A DNA stretch of 64,000 bases. Origin: Porpolomopsis calyptriformis. Taxonomy: Eukaryota; Basidiomycota; Agaricomycetes; Agaricales; Hygrophoraceae. Where the stretch lies: contig OX621173.1 in the NCBI GenBank assembly GCA_951640195.1, forward strand, positions 41,780 through 105,779. Direction: 5' to 3'. The position numbers were made by a program, and so were the translations under genes. This document shows positions 21,936 through 33,296 of the stretch, in pieces (positions within the stretch are counted from its first letter, which is position 1; every line of letters begins with the position of its first letter). The notes under the pieces are model-generated. The model made no database searches. It was not told the DNA's origin and saw only the letters and a program-made list of their open reading frames with translations.

Positions 21936-24238
21936 TTCGGTGATGTGGGCGTGGCGGTTGGTTTTGGCCCCTGGGAATGCGTAGACTAACTCCCCCGTTT
22001 GAACTGTAGTATGGCCTTCAAGGACGACAAGGACTGCTGAGTTCGGGAATCGCTTTATCCACTCCACCGCTTGTGAGCGCAATGCTTTGAGAGTGCGTCC
22101 ATTATTCAAGTAAACGTATATAGTCTGGAGCTGTTTATAGAATACCATAAGCCTAAATCACTCGGTCATTCGAGGAAACGTCCCTCACCTGGTCATCCTG
22201 CTCGTGCTTGTAAAAGTCTTTCAATCGCCCTGCGATATTCGGGGCGGTTAGTGTCTCTTTGACCATTCTTGCCTCACATGTGTATATGTGGATGTAGAGG
22301 AGGGGGGTTATAACCCTCCCCCCGTGGAAGAATGATTTTATTCGTGAGTTGATTGTATACTGAAGAAGGAAAATCAGTGGTGTTGTCTTGCATGAAGTAG
22401 ATCCAAACCTTGGGAAGTATTTTTTTGAGGCGACAATGCCTCAGGCAGTACCATGGAGTTCCCTCAGGAACATCCCACTGGACACACGCAGTCGAGTCCG
22501 AGGAAACACACAGCATGACACCACACCCTGGTTCACTGCATACCACAAATGACCCACCATCACTACAATATTGGCAAAACTATCCAAAACATGCAGCATA
22601 TTAGCGGGACTCGTAATAAATTATTTTTCCTCCCATCTTCTTACCATCTTTGCCGACCCCTTGCCTTGTGCTTCATCATCATCTTGAGATGATGATGCCG
22701 TTTCCGACGTCAGTTTATCCATGTTCTCCAATGAATGGAGAAAGTCTTCGCCAGGGTTTCCTGGCAGTGCATCCGTGATGCAGGTTGACGTGTGAAACCC
22801 ATAGCGCCGTCGCTTCACTGCACGGCCACCTGCAGCAGCCTTCCTCTTCCTCTTCTCGGGCACACGGTTGGAAGTCTGTTTTTTCGTCGCTCCACTTGAC
22901 GAACTCCTCCTCTCTGCACCCACATGCTTCGCATTGGGTTGAGATGGTGGATCCAGGGAGGGGGAGGATGCAGGCAACGGATGGTTGTTGATTGAAGATG
23001 ATGCTGTGAGCATCGGATCAATGCCGAAGTTTTCATCCTGAAGTGGAGGTGATGTTGGCTTGCCTCCGCTCGAGCTGGTTGCTTTGTTTAAAAAGAGTGT
23101 GTAATGTCAACAACTGTTCATCAAAGAAACAATGTAGGATGATGTACATGGAATGTTTGCCAAGTCACCGAGGTCGAAATTGAACTCGGGCTGGTTCTCT
23201 GCTATACTGCCGCGCATCACAGCAGCAGGTTGATTAGCTGTATCCTTGGCTGGGGCGGCAGGGTTGGCAGGGGCGGCAGGTGTCGCAGGGGCAGTGGATT
23301 TGGCTGGGGGGGCGGATTTAGCTGGGGGGGCGGATTTGGCTGGGGGGGCGGATTTGGCTGGGGCAGCAGGGTTGGCGGTGGCGGCGGGTTTGGCTGGGGC
23401 AGTGGTTTGGGCTGGGGCGGCGGGTTTGGCAGGGGCGGTGGATTTGGCAGGGGCAGTGGGGTTGACAGTGGCGGATTTGGCTGGGGCAGCAGGGTTGGCG
23501 GTGGCGGCGGTTTTAGCTGGGGCGGTGGTTTGGGCTCGGGCGGCGGTTTTAGCTGGGGCGGTGGTTTGGGCTCGGGCGGCGGGTTTGGCAGGGGCGGTGG
23601 GTTTGGATGCAGGAATGGGCTGGGCTGGGGCGGTGGCTTGGTTGCCGGTATTTTCAAATGTTGCGAGCATTAGTTTGTTTCCGACTTGCACCTGTTCCAA
23701 TGCTGCCAACAATGGCTCTAGACTACCACAGAATGTGGGTCATTATGCTATGCCACAGATCAGATCCAATACATACCTGTGTGAGTCGGCCTTGTCTTTC
23801 GTGAGATCGATGGGCCGAGATGTGGAGGTAGATGGAGATGGAGCCGACTGGTGGGTCTGTTCACCTACTTGGCGCTCTTGGCCAGGATCGGAAGGAGGCT
23901 GGGTGGCTTGGGTAAGGGGTGGTTGGTGGATGAGGGCATTTGGCTGCGTGCTAGTTGGTGATGATATGTTAATAAAGAGACATAAAGATATGTTTGTTTG
24001 TTTGTTCATACTCTATGCCGCGTGCAGAAATTTTGGGAGAAGGTGAGATGTTCAGGAAATCGTTGGGATTCCAACCACCTTCATTGGGTTCAGGGGTATA
24101 GCGTGGTGAAGGTTGATTGGTTGTGTGGCCTTGGGTCGGGGAGATATTCATCGGAGAGGGTGGGTTGCCTTGGGAGGAATCACTATCAGAGTAATCATCC
24201 CCATGAAAGTTGCTAGTCGCTGATTGTGTATGGGGCAT
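21936..24238 (-). CDS. PHD-finger protein with Ala-Pro-Lys repeat tract, 3' end lost at junction
   Basis: A multi-exon gene starting near 24238. Exons encode in order: a Ser/Pro/Asp-rich start; a tract of about 130 residues of AAPAKP/TTAPAKP-type repeats (23210-23640); a basic nuclear-signal region (KRKRKAAAGG with KRRR); then a PHD-type zinc finger (FCQYCSDGGSFVVC, GCGVMLC, WYCLRHC) at 22420-22580, a class that usually reads histone tails. A last exon (LQTIYVYLNNGRTL to AHITE) ends at a GTAAG donor at 21935. The next 22 bp reach the copy junction, so the downstream exons are absent. It may still make protein by reading into the neighbouring copy. Divergent from the Ulp1 gene with a CACGTG box between them. 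Confidence 0.6.
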
Positions 24239-24646
24239 TGCAGCTAATCGTGTATGAAAAGTCTGTTGTAACGGCGCTAAGGAAAAAGAGACTCACGTGA
24301 TTTGATTTTTTTTTTTTTTTTTTGAATTCAGCAAATGTATGCGCTAAGATGCACTAGTTAGTTCTATATTACTATACACAACCAACTCTGCAACTTTGTT
24401 CGCAGCCTTATAAGTGGGTTGTCCCAGGGCTTTGGCTCACGCAGTGAGTTTCATGAGTTGTGTCGTGATTTGATTTAATCGACAGGCAAACGAAGGCTGC
24501 AAGAAGTGAAGTAAAGTGAACTGGTGGCTAGTCCTATAAGGATTTCTAGGAAACCCCGAAGCCTCACATAGAGTCGCTTTGTGAGGTGAGTGTTTATGTG
24601 TGGGTTCCATTAGTGTACGCGAATCAACTTAAGCTGGAATTAAGGA
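24239..24646. promoter_or_regulatory. Divergent promoter region, PHD gene / Ulp1 gene
   Basis: About 400 bp without an ORF. It contains CACGTG at 24294-24299 and a poly-T run just after 24306. This region is seen once in the window because the left copy's equivalent lies outside it. Confidence 0.5.
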
Positions 24647-26254
24647 ATGGCTGAAGTTTTCGCCAACGATGAAAGCCTCTGGAATCAGTCGACAACCCCC
24701 CCCGTTAGCAAGTTCACTAAATGGACCTTTGGACGTAATTTCATCTGGATAGGCACGATATGCTGCGAATTGCATGATGATGGCCTCCCAGCATTCGAGC
24801 TTGCGCTCTTTGATGCGCACTACATGTATTGGCATACAAGTGCTACTGGCCAGTACAGCCATAACTACAACTACCACACTCGGTTGCGTGCTGCCATAGA
24901 GGACTACTTCAAGGGGGTGAAGGGGCATAATTTGCGCTCGCCTGAAGTCCTCACCCCATGGCTATGGCGAACATTCTGTGGATGCACCCATATCCCAGAG
25001 GGCCGCAATGACTTTATGGAACTCATTAAGAGATATGGTGCCTGGAAGGATGAAGGCATGCCTGCACCCTCTCTGGACGGTGAGTGTAATGAGATATTTA
25101 TTCACACTTCGATTTTAATTTTAATTGACACGCAGAGTGGGAAAGGGCTTTAAAAACCCCCAGTGTCCAGCTTTATCTGCCCAGGTGGCTAGAAATTTCA
25201 AAAGACCACCTAGGCTTCCCAGAGAAAAAGACAAGACTTTACGCCTGGCAATTCCATGTGTTTTTGCGAGCATGCCCAGGCAGTACTATTGCAGCTGGTA
25301 AGACATTGCGTTTTCTCTGCTTGTTGAAGACTAACTATTTGGTGTAAAAGAGGCAAACAAACCATTGAAATTTGTCGACACCCCGATCTATGCCTTTTTC
25401 TCCAAGGAAGAGCGTTCCACGATGCCTTGGATACGTCTGCTTGCAGACCCATCCTTGGTATGCCCACGCTCCACCTCCCTCGTTGACCACAAAGCTCTAC
25501 AAAAGCTTAACCCAGGCGCCGAATTGGATGACTCTATCCTAGGCTCATACATCGATCTCTGTCGGGCTCAGAATAAGGATAAAGAAGTAAAACTGATATC
25601 GACATATTTCTGGCCTCAGGTATCAAACCTAGACCACAAGGATTATGGTGGCGCAACAAGGTTGCTCTCTGCAGAGTTGGTAAGCCCTTTTCCCAAACGT
25701 TTCCTTCCTTCCATCGATCTGACAGGTTACCAAGAATGGCCAAAAGGTCAAACGTGGATGGTATGCAGCTGCTTTGTCCTCCATCAACGAGACGTTGGAA
25801 ACCTTGAAGTCCCTTTATATCCCCGTAAACCAAAACCAAAATCACTGGCTGCTGCTGAGGATGAACTTCACGGATCGACGCTGGGAGTTCTATGATAGTA
25901 TGACTGCATGCGGAAATGCGAAGACCCGGGCAGGCATTATTAAAGTGAGATTTTCAAGCCACAGAGTTCCTGATTAAATGCTGACAGGTGTCGAAAAAGG
26001 CTGTCAGCGATTATCTCACCACTGAGGTGAATTATAATCTCTCTGGGTGGAATTGCGAAACAGATATGTCTGTGCCGCAACAAAAAGGGTCCACAGATTG
26101 CGGGGTGTATACCTGTCAATATCTCAAGTGGCTGGTCAACGGTATGGCTATACCTTCAGTTTTGGAAGAGGCTGATGTTGCTGATTTTCGGAATATGATG
26201 ATCATGGAGCTGGTTTCTGGGAAGCTTAGGATTGGCGATCGCAAGGAATCTTAA
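24647..26254 (+). CDS. FGHS-like domain fused to Ulp1 (C48) cysteine protease
   Basis: Five exons (24647-25079, 25136-25297, 25351-25679, 25726-25944, 25988-26254) give 469 residues. The N-terminal 145 residues are a diverged FGHS domain: LALFDAHYMYWH, PWLWRTFCGC, RYGAW, SLDE, then Trp straight after a phase-1 intron at the same place as in the three paralogues. The C-terminal 230 residues are a Ulp1/SENP-type protease, the family that cleaves SUMO and related modifiers. The triad is complete: His348 (QNHWLLL), Asp365 (EFYDS), oxyanion Gln413 and nucleophile Cys419 (QQKGSTDCGVYTCQY). DDSILGSYIDLC matches the substrate-groove helix. Similar proteases ride on several eukaryotic DNA transposons. 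The natural target is unknown. Confidence 0.85.
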
Positions 26255-26388
26255 TATACACTCACTGTACTATTCACCTGGTTTTTGTCTGAAGATGGGG
26301 TAGCTTTATTAGCTGTAATAGCATTCAGCATTCGTTCAGCATTCGTTCATTCAGCCATTCTATTCATTTGTGCATCGCAACCTTGTCT

Positions 26389-28395
26389 TCATTTCATCAT
26401 TTCCTCAACATACTTATGAAAGTTGTGCATGGCACCTTTGGCAATGAGGGCGTGTATGCCTTTGAACGTTCTCTTCATGAAAACCAACTCGTCGTTGTCC
26501 TCAAACATAGTGAAATTTGCCAAGTCTTGTCGCTTTTTCCACTCCATCACCAGATTCTTGATCTAGTCAGAAAAATGGATGGATGCAATACCCCCATATT
26601 CGACAGAAAGACATACCATGTCTACATCAAAGTGTGACAAATCGACCCATATGCCTTTCTTGTCGTATCCTTTCGTTGCATCCGATAGATCAAGGAGGTG
26701 GGTTGCGAGGTCATCTGCATTACCGCTGAGTGGCTGAAGGAGCAATTTCACCCAACGTGGGATGGGTTCTGGTTCTAGCTTATCGTGACCATCATCCACG
26801 ACCTAGAAGAAAAAGGATGGCTACCGTCACCATCCATCTGGACTTGTACTCCGAATGACTCGAATGCAAGCCTGATACCCACCAGAGTGGTGTCTGTAGC
26901 GCGCCCCTTCCCCTTCGTATCCTAGGAGACATACATATAAGCATACACGAGGCACATGATGGGGAAAATACTATACCCTTTTCCTTTTCTCAACCTCTAT
27001 TTCTGGATCCAGACCTACAAGCAGGCTTTCGGATAGATTTCGATTTCGATTTTTCTGGACGAATTCTTGGATAAATCGCCATTGCTTCTGACTAGGTATG
27101 AAGAAGATAAGACCCACCTGCTGAGGGTGATTCACAGATGGTATAGCTGAGGAGGGTATACGCCTTGCCAATGAGGGCTGCTTAGGGCGTCTTACCTGTA
27201 CAAATCATTCAAATACAAACATAAAACTACAAACAAACCTGGAAGTCCTTGCCAGGAGAAGCAGGTAGTGACTTTGCTGAGACACCTGCTTCTGCTTCTG
27301 GTTTTGTATTCGCTTGAATTCTCTGTGTATGGTGAATATGACGCCATTGAAAAATAACATAGTCGGTACCTTTCTCATGGCCTTTTTTCTGGGGACATCA
27401 CCCCCCGTTAATGCAGGGAGGGTCTGAAAGAAATCCATAGGGCAAGATGCAACCCTCTCTCCACTCCTCAGAATCCGTGCTTTGGGGAAATCATTAGATA
27501 ATTCAACATGCTTGTCCTTGCGTGGGCGTCCTCGCTTCCTTTTTGGAGCTCATGAAATTAATTGAATGATAAGTACTTAACAAGCTATCGAATTGACATC
27601 AGGATCACACACCTTCACCTTCACCCTCACCTTGATCGTTATCATCTTGTTCATATTCGTGTTCGTGTTCATACCCAGGTCCAAGTTCAAGCTCAGGTAC
27701 ACGCTCAAGTTCCACGCAGGAGATCGCGACAGCCTCCAAACGATTGGTGAACCCAAATAAGATGCAGTCTGCTTCGAAACCGTCAAGCCAGGTGGTGCAA
27801 TTCGATCGGTCACTGAAAGGATCAACGGATTTTAGGACTTGGGGAAGCCAGTAGAATTCTTTGCTCTGCTTCCAGGATAAAAGGTCTGGGTATACAAGCA
27901 TTTATTACTCAAGCCTAGCCTTGAAAATATCGATATCTTACCATACCACCAGTGTTGTCTGGAAGAATAATGGCTTCTAAGCTCGGCTTCGAATGCTTTG
28001 AGTTTTTTGGGCTGGTGGGCCTTCCCTAGCTCCAGTCGAACACAGAACCGATGAACGACATCAGGAATCCAAAGACTGCCAGATGCAGGCTTTTCTCTTT
28101 GCGCTTCCTTTATGATATACGTCCTAAGCATGTCATACCATACCATCAACTTTCCAAGATGACTCCCTCCATCCTCTTTTTGAAATTGCAGCTGAAGCTG
28201 GCACAAGTCAATGACGGTGAATATTGGCCTCCACTTTATCGGGAGAGAACAAATATGTTGGGCCGCTTGGACTGACATGAGTCCATCCTGGGTGGTGTTT
28301 TTGATATAGCATCGTGAGGATAGCGGAACCGTGGCCTGCGGGACCTTTCCAACAGGCCACCAGCTAGTTTCGAGAGCATGCAAATCAGTCTCCAT
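26389..28395 (-). CDS. AT-hook hypothetical protein
   Basis: Multi-exon gene ending at 26389. The first coding exon reads METDLHALETSWWPVG from an ATG at 28395; an upstream 5' exon is possible. Later exons encode a Trp-rich segment (KEFYWLPQVLKSVDPF), a Glu/His/Asp run, and KRKRGRPRKDK near 27515-27550, a canonical AT-hook (core GRP) that binds the minor groove of AT-rich DNA. The last exons (IKNLVMEWKKRQDLANF to a stop) follow a clear GTATGT...TAG intron. Exact middle exon borders are uncertain. It spans 28273/28274 without a break, so the coordinate where the period happens to restart is not a real junction. No catalytic domain recognised. Confidence 0.6.
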
Positions 28396-29053
28396 GGATT
28401 TTATCAAGAGATTTAGCAAGATGCACTAAAGTGATCGGGGCAAGTATGGTTTGTTTGTCGAGATTTATCAGCTACGCCTGCTATACTTCACTGCATATAC
28501 CGTATTGAGTCGATGGAGCTGTAGATTGAGCTAAAAAGTAGAGGACAACTGTGGAATAACACTGCGCCATTCGATCCTGATCCTGCCACCTTCTTCTACC
28601 TGCCCTTCTCCCTTGCGTTCACTTAGAGGCCTGGCTGAAATAAATGCATTCCGTTTGAAGCAAAGGTTGGAGAGCAGTCTAACAGAGTTTCAGTGTACTC
28701 CTCTGAACCGAACCGCTCTGTTCCGAACAGAGTGTACTTGGTTAAAAGGTGGTGATACATTGTGGTGCAGTGAAGCTAAGAGGCAAGAACCAGGCCGACC
28801 GAAGGTGAATGGTAACATAGCGCTGTGTAGCACTGACTAACTGCATGACGCATGCAGCGTTCGCTGACAGGACATGAACCTACCGCGGTCTGAGAATTAA
28901 GGGGCGAGAAAACCAAGCCAATCGACAGTGAGCGTGGGCAGAGCTCGTTTGCCACAAGCCACAATAATCGTGGCATCCACACTATAAAATCCCCTCATTT
29001 TTTCTCGACCCCAATTCTCCACTTTCTCCCTAAGCCACCACCCACCATCCATC
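28396..29053. other. Divergent intergenic region, no gene seen (right copy)
   Basis: Equivalent of 123-780. It contains the 17-bp palindrome at 28716-28732 and the TATA-like box at 28983-28989. It lies between the AT-hook and F-box genes. Confidence 0.6.
28716..28732. promoter_or_regulatory. 17-bp palindrome (right copy)
   Basis: Same CTCTGTTC-C-GAACAGAG palindrome as at 443-459, unchanged between copies. Confidence 0.35.
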
Positions 29054-29797
29054 ATGATCCTCCTTCCCCTAGAGCTGTGGTTCAAAATAATCTCCCACAT
29101 TCAGGACAGGCCCAGGGATCTACTCGCACTATCCCTAGTGAATAGGGATGTTTCCTCCGCTGTGTTGCCCTCCCTGGCCCAATATGCCATCGTCAATCCA
29201 TTGCCACAGCCGCGACACCCTATCCACCTTGTTGAGTTCACCGCCATTTCGGAGTGGGGCGGCGATTTGGTTCAGGAACATCTGGAGATGGCCGGGAGTA
29301 ACCTGTGGGTCGCCAGGTTGGGATTCGATGCCTCCGGATGTCAGTGTTTTAGTTTATTCCTATATGTCTGGGCTTTATCACTAATCCCGCATAAAGATGA
29401 CTGCCTAGAACTCGAGCGGTTAAGCTTTTCCCGCAACTTATACCTCAGGGAAGTTACCCTCTCTGGATTACGACTAAAAATGCCGGGTCACTACGACACA
29501 ATCGATATCTCGAGAATATTTGCTGGATGTCTGATGAGTGCTTTGACCAAGTTCACTCTGGATCTTACACGGGCCAACCTGGATAACTGCGTCAACGTCA
29601 ATTGGGCCCTCCTCGACGCATATCTTTCCTCGAGACCTTCCCTTCAATCTGTGCACATTTTAGGCCCTCTGTTTGTGATAGAGGTCAACGATATCATGCC
29701 ACTGATTGGCACCAAGGGCATCCTTAGGGTGACATCCATGCCAACCCTGCCGGAACCATCGGTACCATGGCCATCCCTATCGTGGGTGGGTATGTAA
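29054..29797 (+). CDS. F-box protein (right copy, plus-strand paralogue)
   Basis: Identical in protein to 781-1524: 247 residues, N-terminal F-box (LPLELWFKIISHIQ...LVNR), no recognised substrate domain. An SCF ubiquitin-ligase adaptor role is inferred from the F-box. It forms a tail-to-tail pair with 30574-31377. Confidence 0.75.
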   Translation: MILLPLELWFKIISHIQDRPRDLLALSLVNRDVSSAVLPSLAQYAIVNPLPQPRHPIHLVEFTAISEWGGDLVQEHLEMAGSNLWVARLGFDASGCQCFSLFLYVWALSLIPHKDDCLELERLSFSRNLYLREVTLSGLRLKMPGHYDTIDISRIFAGCLMSALTKFTLDLTRANLDNCVNVNWALLDAYLSSRPSLQSVHILGPLFVIEVNDIMPLIGTKGILRVTSMPTLPEPSVPWPSLSWVGM

Positions 29798-30210
29798 GCG
29801 AGGCAGGAAGAAGTTTTGAAGAAGGAAGGGTAGTGGAAGGGGGCAGGATACGGGTTGAATGGGAATGTGGTGACGTTATCCTGTAGCCATCTGTTGCAAT
29901 GGATCGCGTATGATGACCCTGCCTGATACTGATGAGTCTGGATTGGAAGATATCGTCCTCTTGAGACGACCCAAGCCCAAGGCGGAGAACACAGAGAGAG
30001 ATCGTTGTCATTGTTGCTGCATCTGTGTCTACTTTTTATATGTATACGACATCGAAGGGGTCTAACCTACAAAGCGAAGCGCTTTGTGATCCTTTGATAG
30101 CACAATATTACTGAGAAGAAAGATTGTTGGATTGCGCAGCGGCTGCAAGTAATATCGAACTGTTGCTTTTGTCACCCACGCAGATTCGCCCTGCCATTTC
30201 CCATCGGAGA

Positions 30211-30348
30211 GATCCCTAAAGCTAAATATGTAGCAACTCGTGCTGCAAAGGAAGCCTTATGGCTCCGCACCTTTATTGGTGAAGTATTTGGCCCAATCCC
30301 GTCTCAACTATCTTTTCAAACAACCAATCGGCTATCGTGCTATCAAAG
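30211..30348 (+). pseudogene. Ty1/Copia RNase H fragment (right copy)
   Basis: Same KAKYVATRAAKEALWLRTF relic as at 1938-2075, unchanged, in the hinge of the inverted repeat. Confidence 0.65.
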
Positions 30349-30573
30349 GATCACAAAGCCCTGACCCCTTTGATGTCGCATACATATAAAAAGTAGACAC
30401 AGATGCAAATGTATGTAGTAACAATGACAACGATCTCTCTCTGTGTTCTCTGACTTCGGCTTGGGTAGTCTCAAGAGGACAATATCTTCCACTTCGGACT
30501 GGTCAGTATCAGCCAGGGTCATAACGGATCCATTTCAACAGATTGTTACAGGATAACATTGCCCCGTTCCTAT

Positions 30574-31377
30574 TCAACCTGTATCCTGCCCCGTTCCACT
30601 CCCCTTCCTTCTTCGAAACTTCCTCCTACGTATCCGCCCAGATATAGATGGCCATGGTACCAATGGTACCGATGGTTCCGGCAAAGTTGGCCTGAACGTG
30701 ACATCAAGGATGCCCTTCGCGGTGACCAGTGGCATGATATCGCTGACCTCCATCACAGACAGAGGGCCTAAAATGTGCACAGATTGAAGGGAAGGTCTCG
30801 AGGAAAGATATGCGTCGAGGAGGGCCCAATTGACTTTGATGCAGTTATCCCAGTTGGCCCGTGTAAGATCGAGAGTGAACTTGGTCAAATCTTCCATAGA
30901 ACATCCAGCAAATATCCTCGAGATATCGATTAGGTTGACGTTACCCGGCCGTCTTAGTCGTAATCCAGAGAGGGTAACTTCCCTGAGCCACACGTTGTGG
31001 AAAAAGTTTAGGTGCGTGAGTTCGACGCAGTCATCTTCATGCGGGGTTAGCGATAAAACCCAGACACATAGGAATAACCTGAAACACTGACAACCGGACG
31101 TATTGAATCCCAACCTGGTGACCCTCAGGTTGCTCCCAGCCCTCTTCAAATTTTGCTGAACCCAACCGCCGTGCCAATTCCTGATGGAGGTGAATTCAAG
31201 GAAACGAATCGGGTGTTGCGGCTTTGGCATTGGATCGACAAGCATGTATCGGGCCAGGAATGGAAACACAACGGAGGCAAAGTTCCTGTTTACTAGTGCC
31301 AGTGCGAGCAGATCTTGGGACGAGTTCTGAATGTAGGGGATAATTTTGAGCCACAGATCTATGGGAAGGGAAATCAT
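30574..31377 (-). CDS. F-box protein (right copy, minus-strand paralogue)
   Basis: Identical in protein to 2301-3104: about 267 residues with an F-box (LPIDLWLKIIPYIQ) and an Arg-rich tail absent from its plus-strand partner. The longer in-frame start at 31455 is possible. Upstream CACGTG at 31471-31476. Confidence 0.75.
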   Translation of the reverse strand: MISLPIDLWLKIIPYIQNSSQDLLALALVNRNFASVVFPFLARYMLVDPMPKPQHPIRFLEFTSIRNWHGGWVQQNLKRAGSNLRVTRLGFNTSGCQCFRLFLCVWVLSLTPHEDDCVELTHLNFFHNVWLREVTLSGLRLRRPGNVNLIDISRIFAGCSMEDLTKFTLDLTRANWDNCIKVNWALLDAYLSSRPSLQSVHILGPLSVMEVSDIMPLVTAKGILDVTFRPTLPEPSVPLVPWPSISGRIRRRKFRRRKGSGTGQDTG

Positions 31378-31492
31378 GATGGATGATGGTGGTTTTGGGA
31401 GACTTTCGGCTGCTCTATATACTAAGTCGACCTCGACGCTTTGACTCACTCTCAACTAAAATCGATTATTCACGTGGCTAGGGTCGCTTAAA

Positions 31493-31732
31493 ATGCCACA
31501 GTTTGACAGGGTGAACCTGAACGGTCCTCTACTACGACCATCTCCAGCAGTCTTCTTCATGACTGTGTCCGCGTCGCCTCACTTGGCCACTAGATCTCAA
31601 TCTCAGAGGGTTACGACCTCAGACCAGATGGAGGGTGAGGGAAACCCCATGGGACCAGGATCTGCGGGGAATCAAAGTCACGCTGCCCAACATCACCAGG
31701 TGAGCTTGCTCTTTTCCTTTTTTTCAGGTTGA
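31493..31732 (+). CDS. Small hypothetical ORF (right copy)
   Basis: Identical to 3220-3459 (79 codons). Not recognised. Weak support. Confidence 0.25.
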   Translation: MPQFDRVNLNGPLLRPSPAVFFMTVSASPHLATRSQSQRVTTSDQMEGEGNPMGPGSAGNQSHAAQHHQVSLLFSFFSG

Positions 31733-31758
31733 CAGAGGGGACGTGTTAGGCGAATGAG

Positions 31759-32058
31759 ATGAACATCCCCAAAGCTGTCAGCCCGAGAAGAAGAAAGCAA
31801 TGGAAGGCCAAATTTTTGTCGGATGAGGAAACTGAAGAAACACTACCGACCGTCTATGTCAATTCAAAGAACACGAAGATGACAACCATAGCAGAGCCGT
31901 CGGTAAACACCCAGTCGACAATGGATGGCGATGGCAAGATAGCCGAAGAGATCCAGCAAACAATCCACTGTGGGATCGTCACTGCGCCAACCCAGCCGGG
32001 GACTGATAATGACCCCATTGGACCACAGTCGACGGAGAGCCATGGGATTGATGGTTAG
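31759..32058 (+). CDS. Small hypothetical ORF (right copy)
   Basis: Identical to 3486-3785 (99 codons, basic start then acidic). Not recognised. Possibly an exon of the ORF before it. Confidence 0.25.
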   Translation: MNIPKAVSPRRRKQWKAKFLSDEETEETLPTVYVNSKNTKMTTIAEPSVNTQSTMDGDGKIAEEIQQTIHCGIVTAPTQPGTDNDPIGPQSTESHGIDG

Positions 32059-33296
32059 GGGTCAGAGAGATCAAAACGATTTCAAACGGTTACGGCGAGA
32101 GGATGGAAATGCTGAGGTTGGGATCGAACGGTAAGGCTTTCATTAAAAAATCTGAATATCAGGCCCCTGTGTTGAATAATATGGTTATCAAGATTCGGCA
32201 CGCAATCTCTCAGATGCAGTAGAGAAGCATGGATGGTGACCCTTGCCATCCCTCCCGTCTGTAGATTCCACCTTGTTCTCCCTTAGCCAACTTCCTCTTT
32301 ACCTTCTTCTCAGGGTGGCCCTCGTACCCATTCTCACTCCCGCACTCTCTTTTCCTACATTTCATCTGCTCACGCACGTCGGATATTCCCTATGAATTGA
32401 ATTTTCATTATGACCTTTTGTGTTGGTATCCAGATGACCACTCACCAAGGTGCAAACCATTCACCGCTTCTCCAACATCATCAAGGATGGCAGTCACGCT
32501 CCATTACAAAGTGAGAAATAAGTGATTCTGAGTCGTCTGAAGAAGCACAAAGATGTCTTTCAGCCGTACTTTAATCTTATGTTGCTATACTAGGTGTACC
32601 CGAGGCCCTTTACCTTGGCATGTCGTAGATTGACGGCATTTAAAGTTTTCTTAGCAGGCAAGTATTGCGTTCCATAATACAGGCTATCGATAAGGTTGAA
32701 GACATTAGCAAACCTTTGCCAAAATGAGACTGTTGGAAGGAAGGGAAGGGAAATCAACGAAAAACAGTAACTAAATCACTCAATCACCCCCTCACATCTT
32801 TTCAGTGATGAAAATTTCTAGTTACTGAAAAACAATACCACAGAGTAGGTTTGTAGGTGCGGATCATTAGCAAATTGGAAAACTTACATTTAGCTAAGGC
32901 GGCAGCTGACTAGTCTACATTAAATTGACTTCACCATGCCCAAAGTACATCTAATCATTGCATGATCACCACGAATCAGTGCCAGTTGATCTGTTTATCA
33001 GTAAATTTCAGTTACGAATGCTGTAATACAATGAGAAAGTCGCTACTATTCAAACGAGAAAAAGAGACCTTCGGTGATAAAATTTCATCGATTTTAGTTC
33101 CAATGGAGATGACCTCAACATCTCACTTGATTTTATGGTTCATCCTTCTTTTATAATTACACTCACGATTGTCCAAACTGCCTCTTTTGAAGTGCGCAGC
33201 CAAGCATAAGTTATGCTGGGCTCGATTTGAACACCTACCAAATATAGGATTAACAAACATTCACAAGTTCCGAAAGCACTACCGAATCCGAATCCA
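32059..33296. other. Intergenic, no gene seen (right copy)
   Basis: Equivalent of 3786-5023; AT-rich, no supported ORF. Confidence 0.5.

Larger units (their letters stand above)
29054..31383. repeat. F-box inverted repeat (right copy)
   Basis: Right-copy equivalent of 781-3110: two mirrored arms of about 1.05 kb around a Copia fragment. One G/A difference lies at 30104 (CpG in the left copy). Confidence 0.75.

Noticed and set aside
23230..24046. Long plus-strand Gly/Ala-rich open frames
   Set aside because: They are antisense to the Ala-Pro-Lys repeat exon of the PHD gene; low-complexity GC-rich sequence opens several frames at once.
28270..28277. Tandem boundary at 28273/28274
   Set aside because: This is only where the window's first base recurs; a gene crosses it intact. 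The real junction is at 21914/21915.
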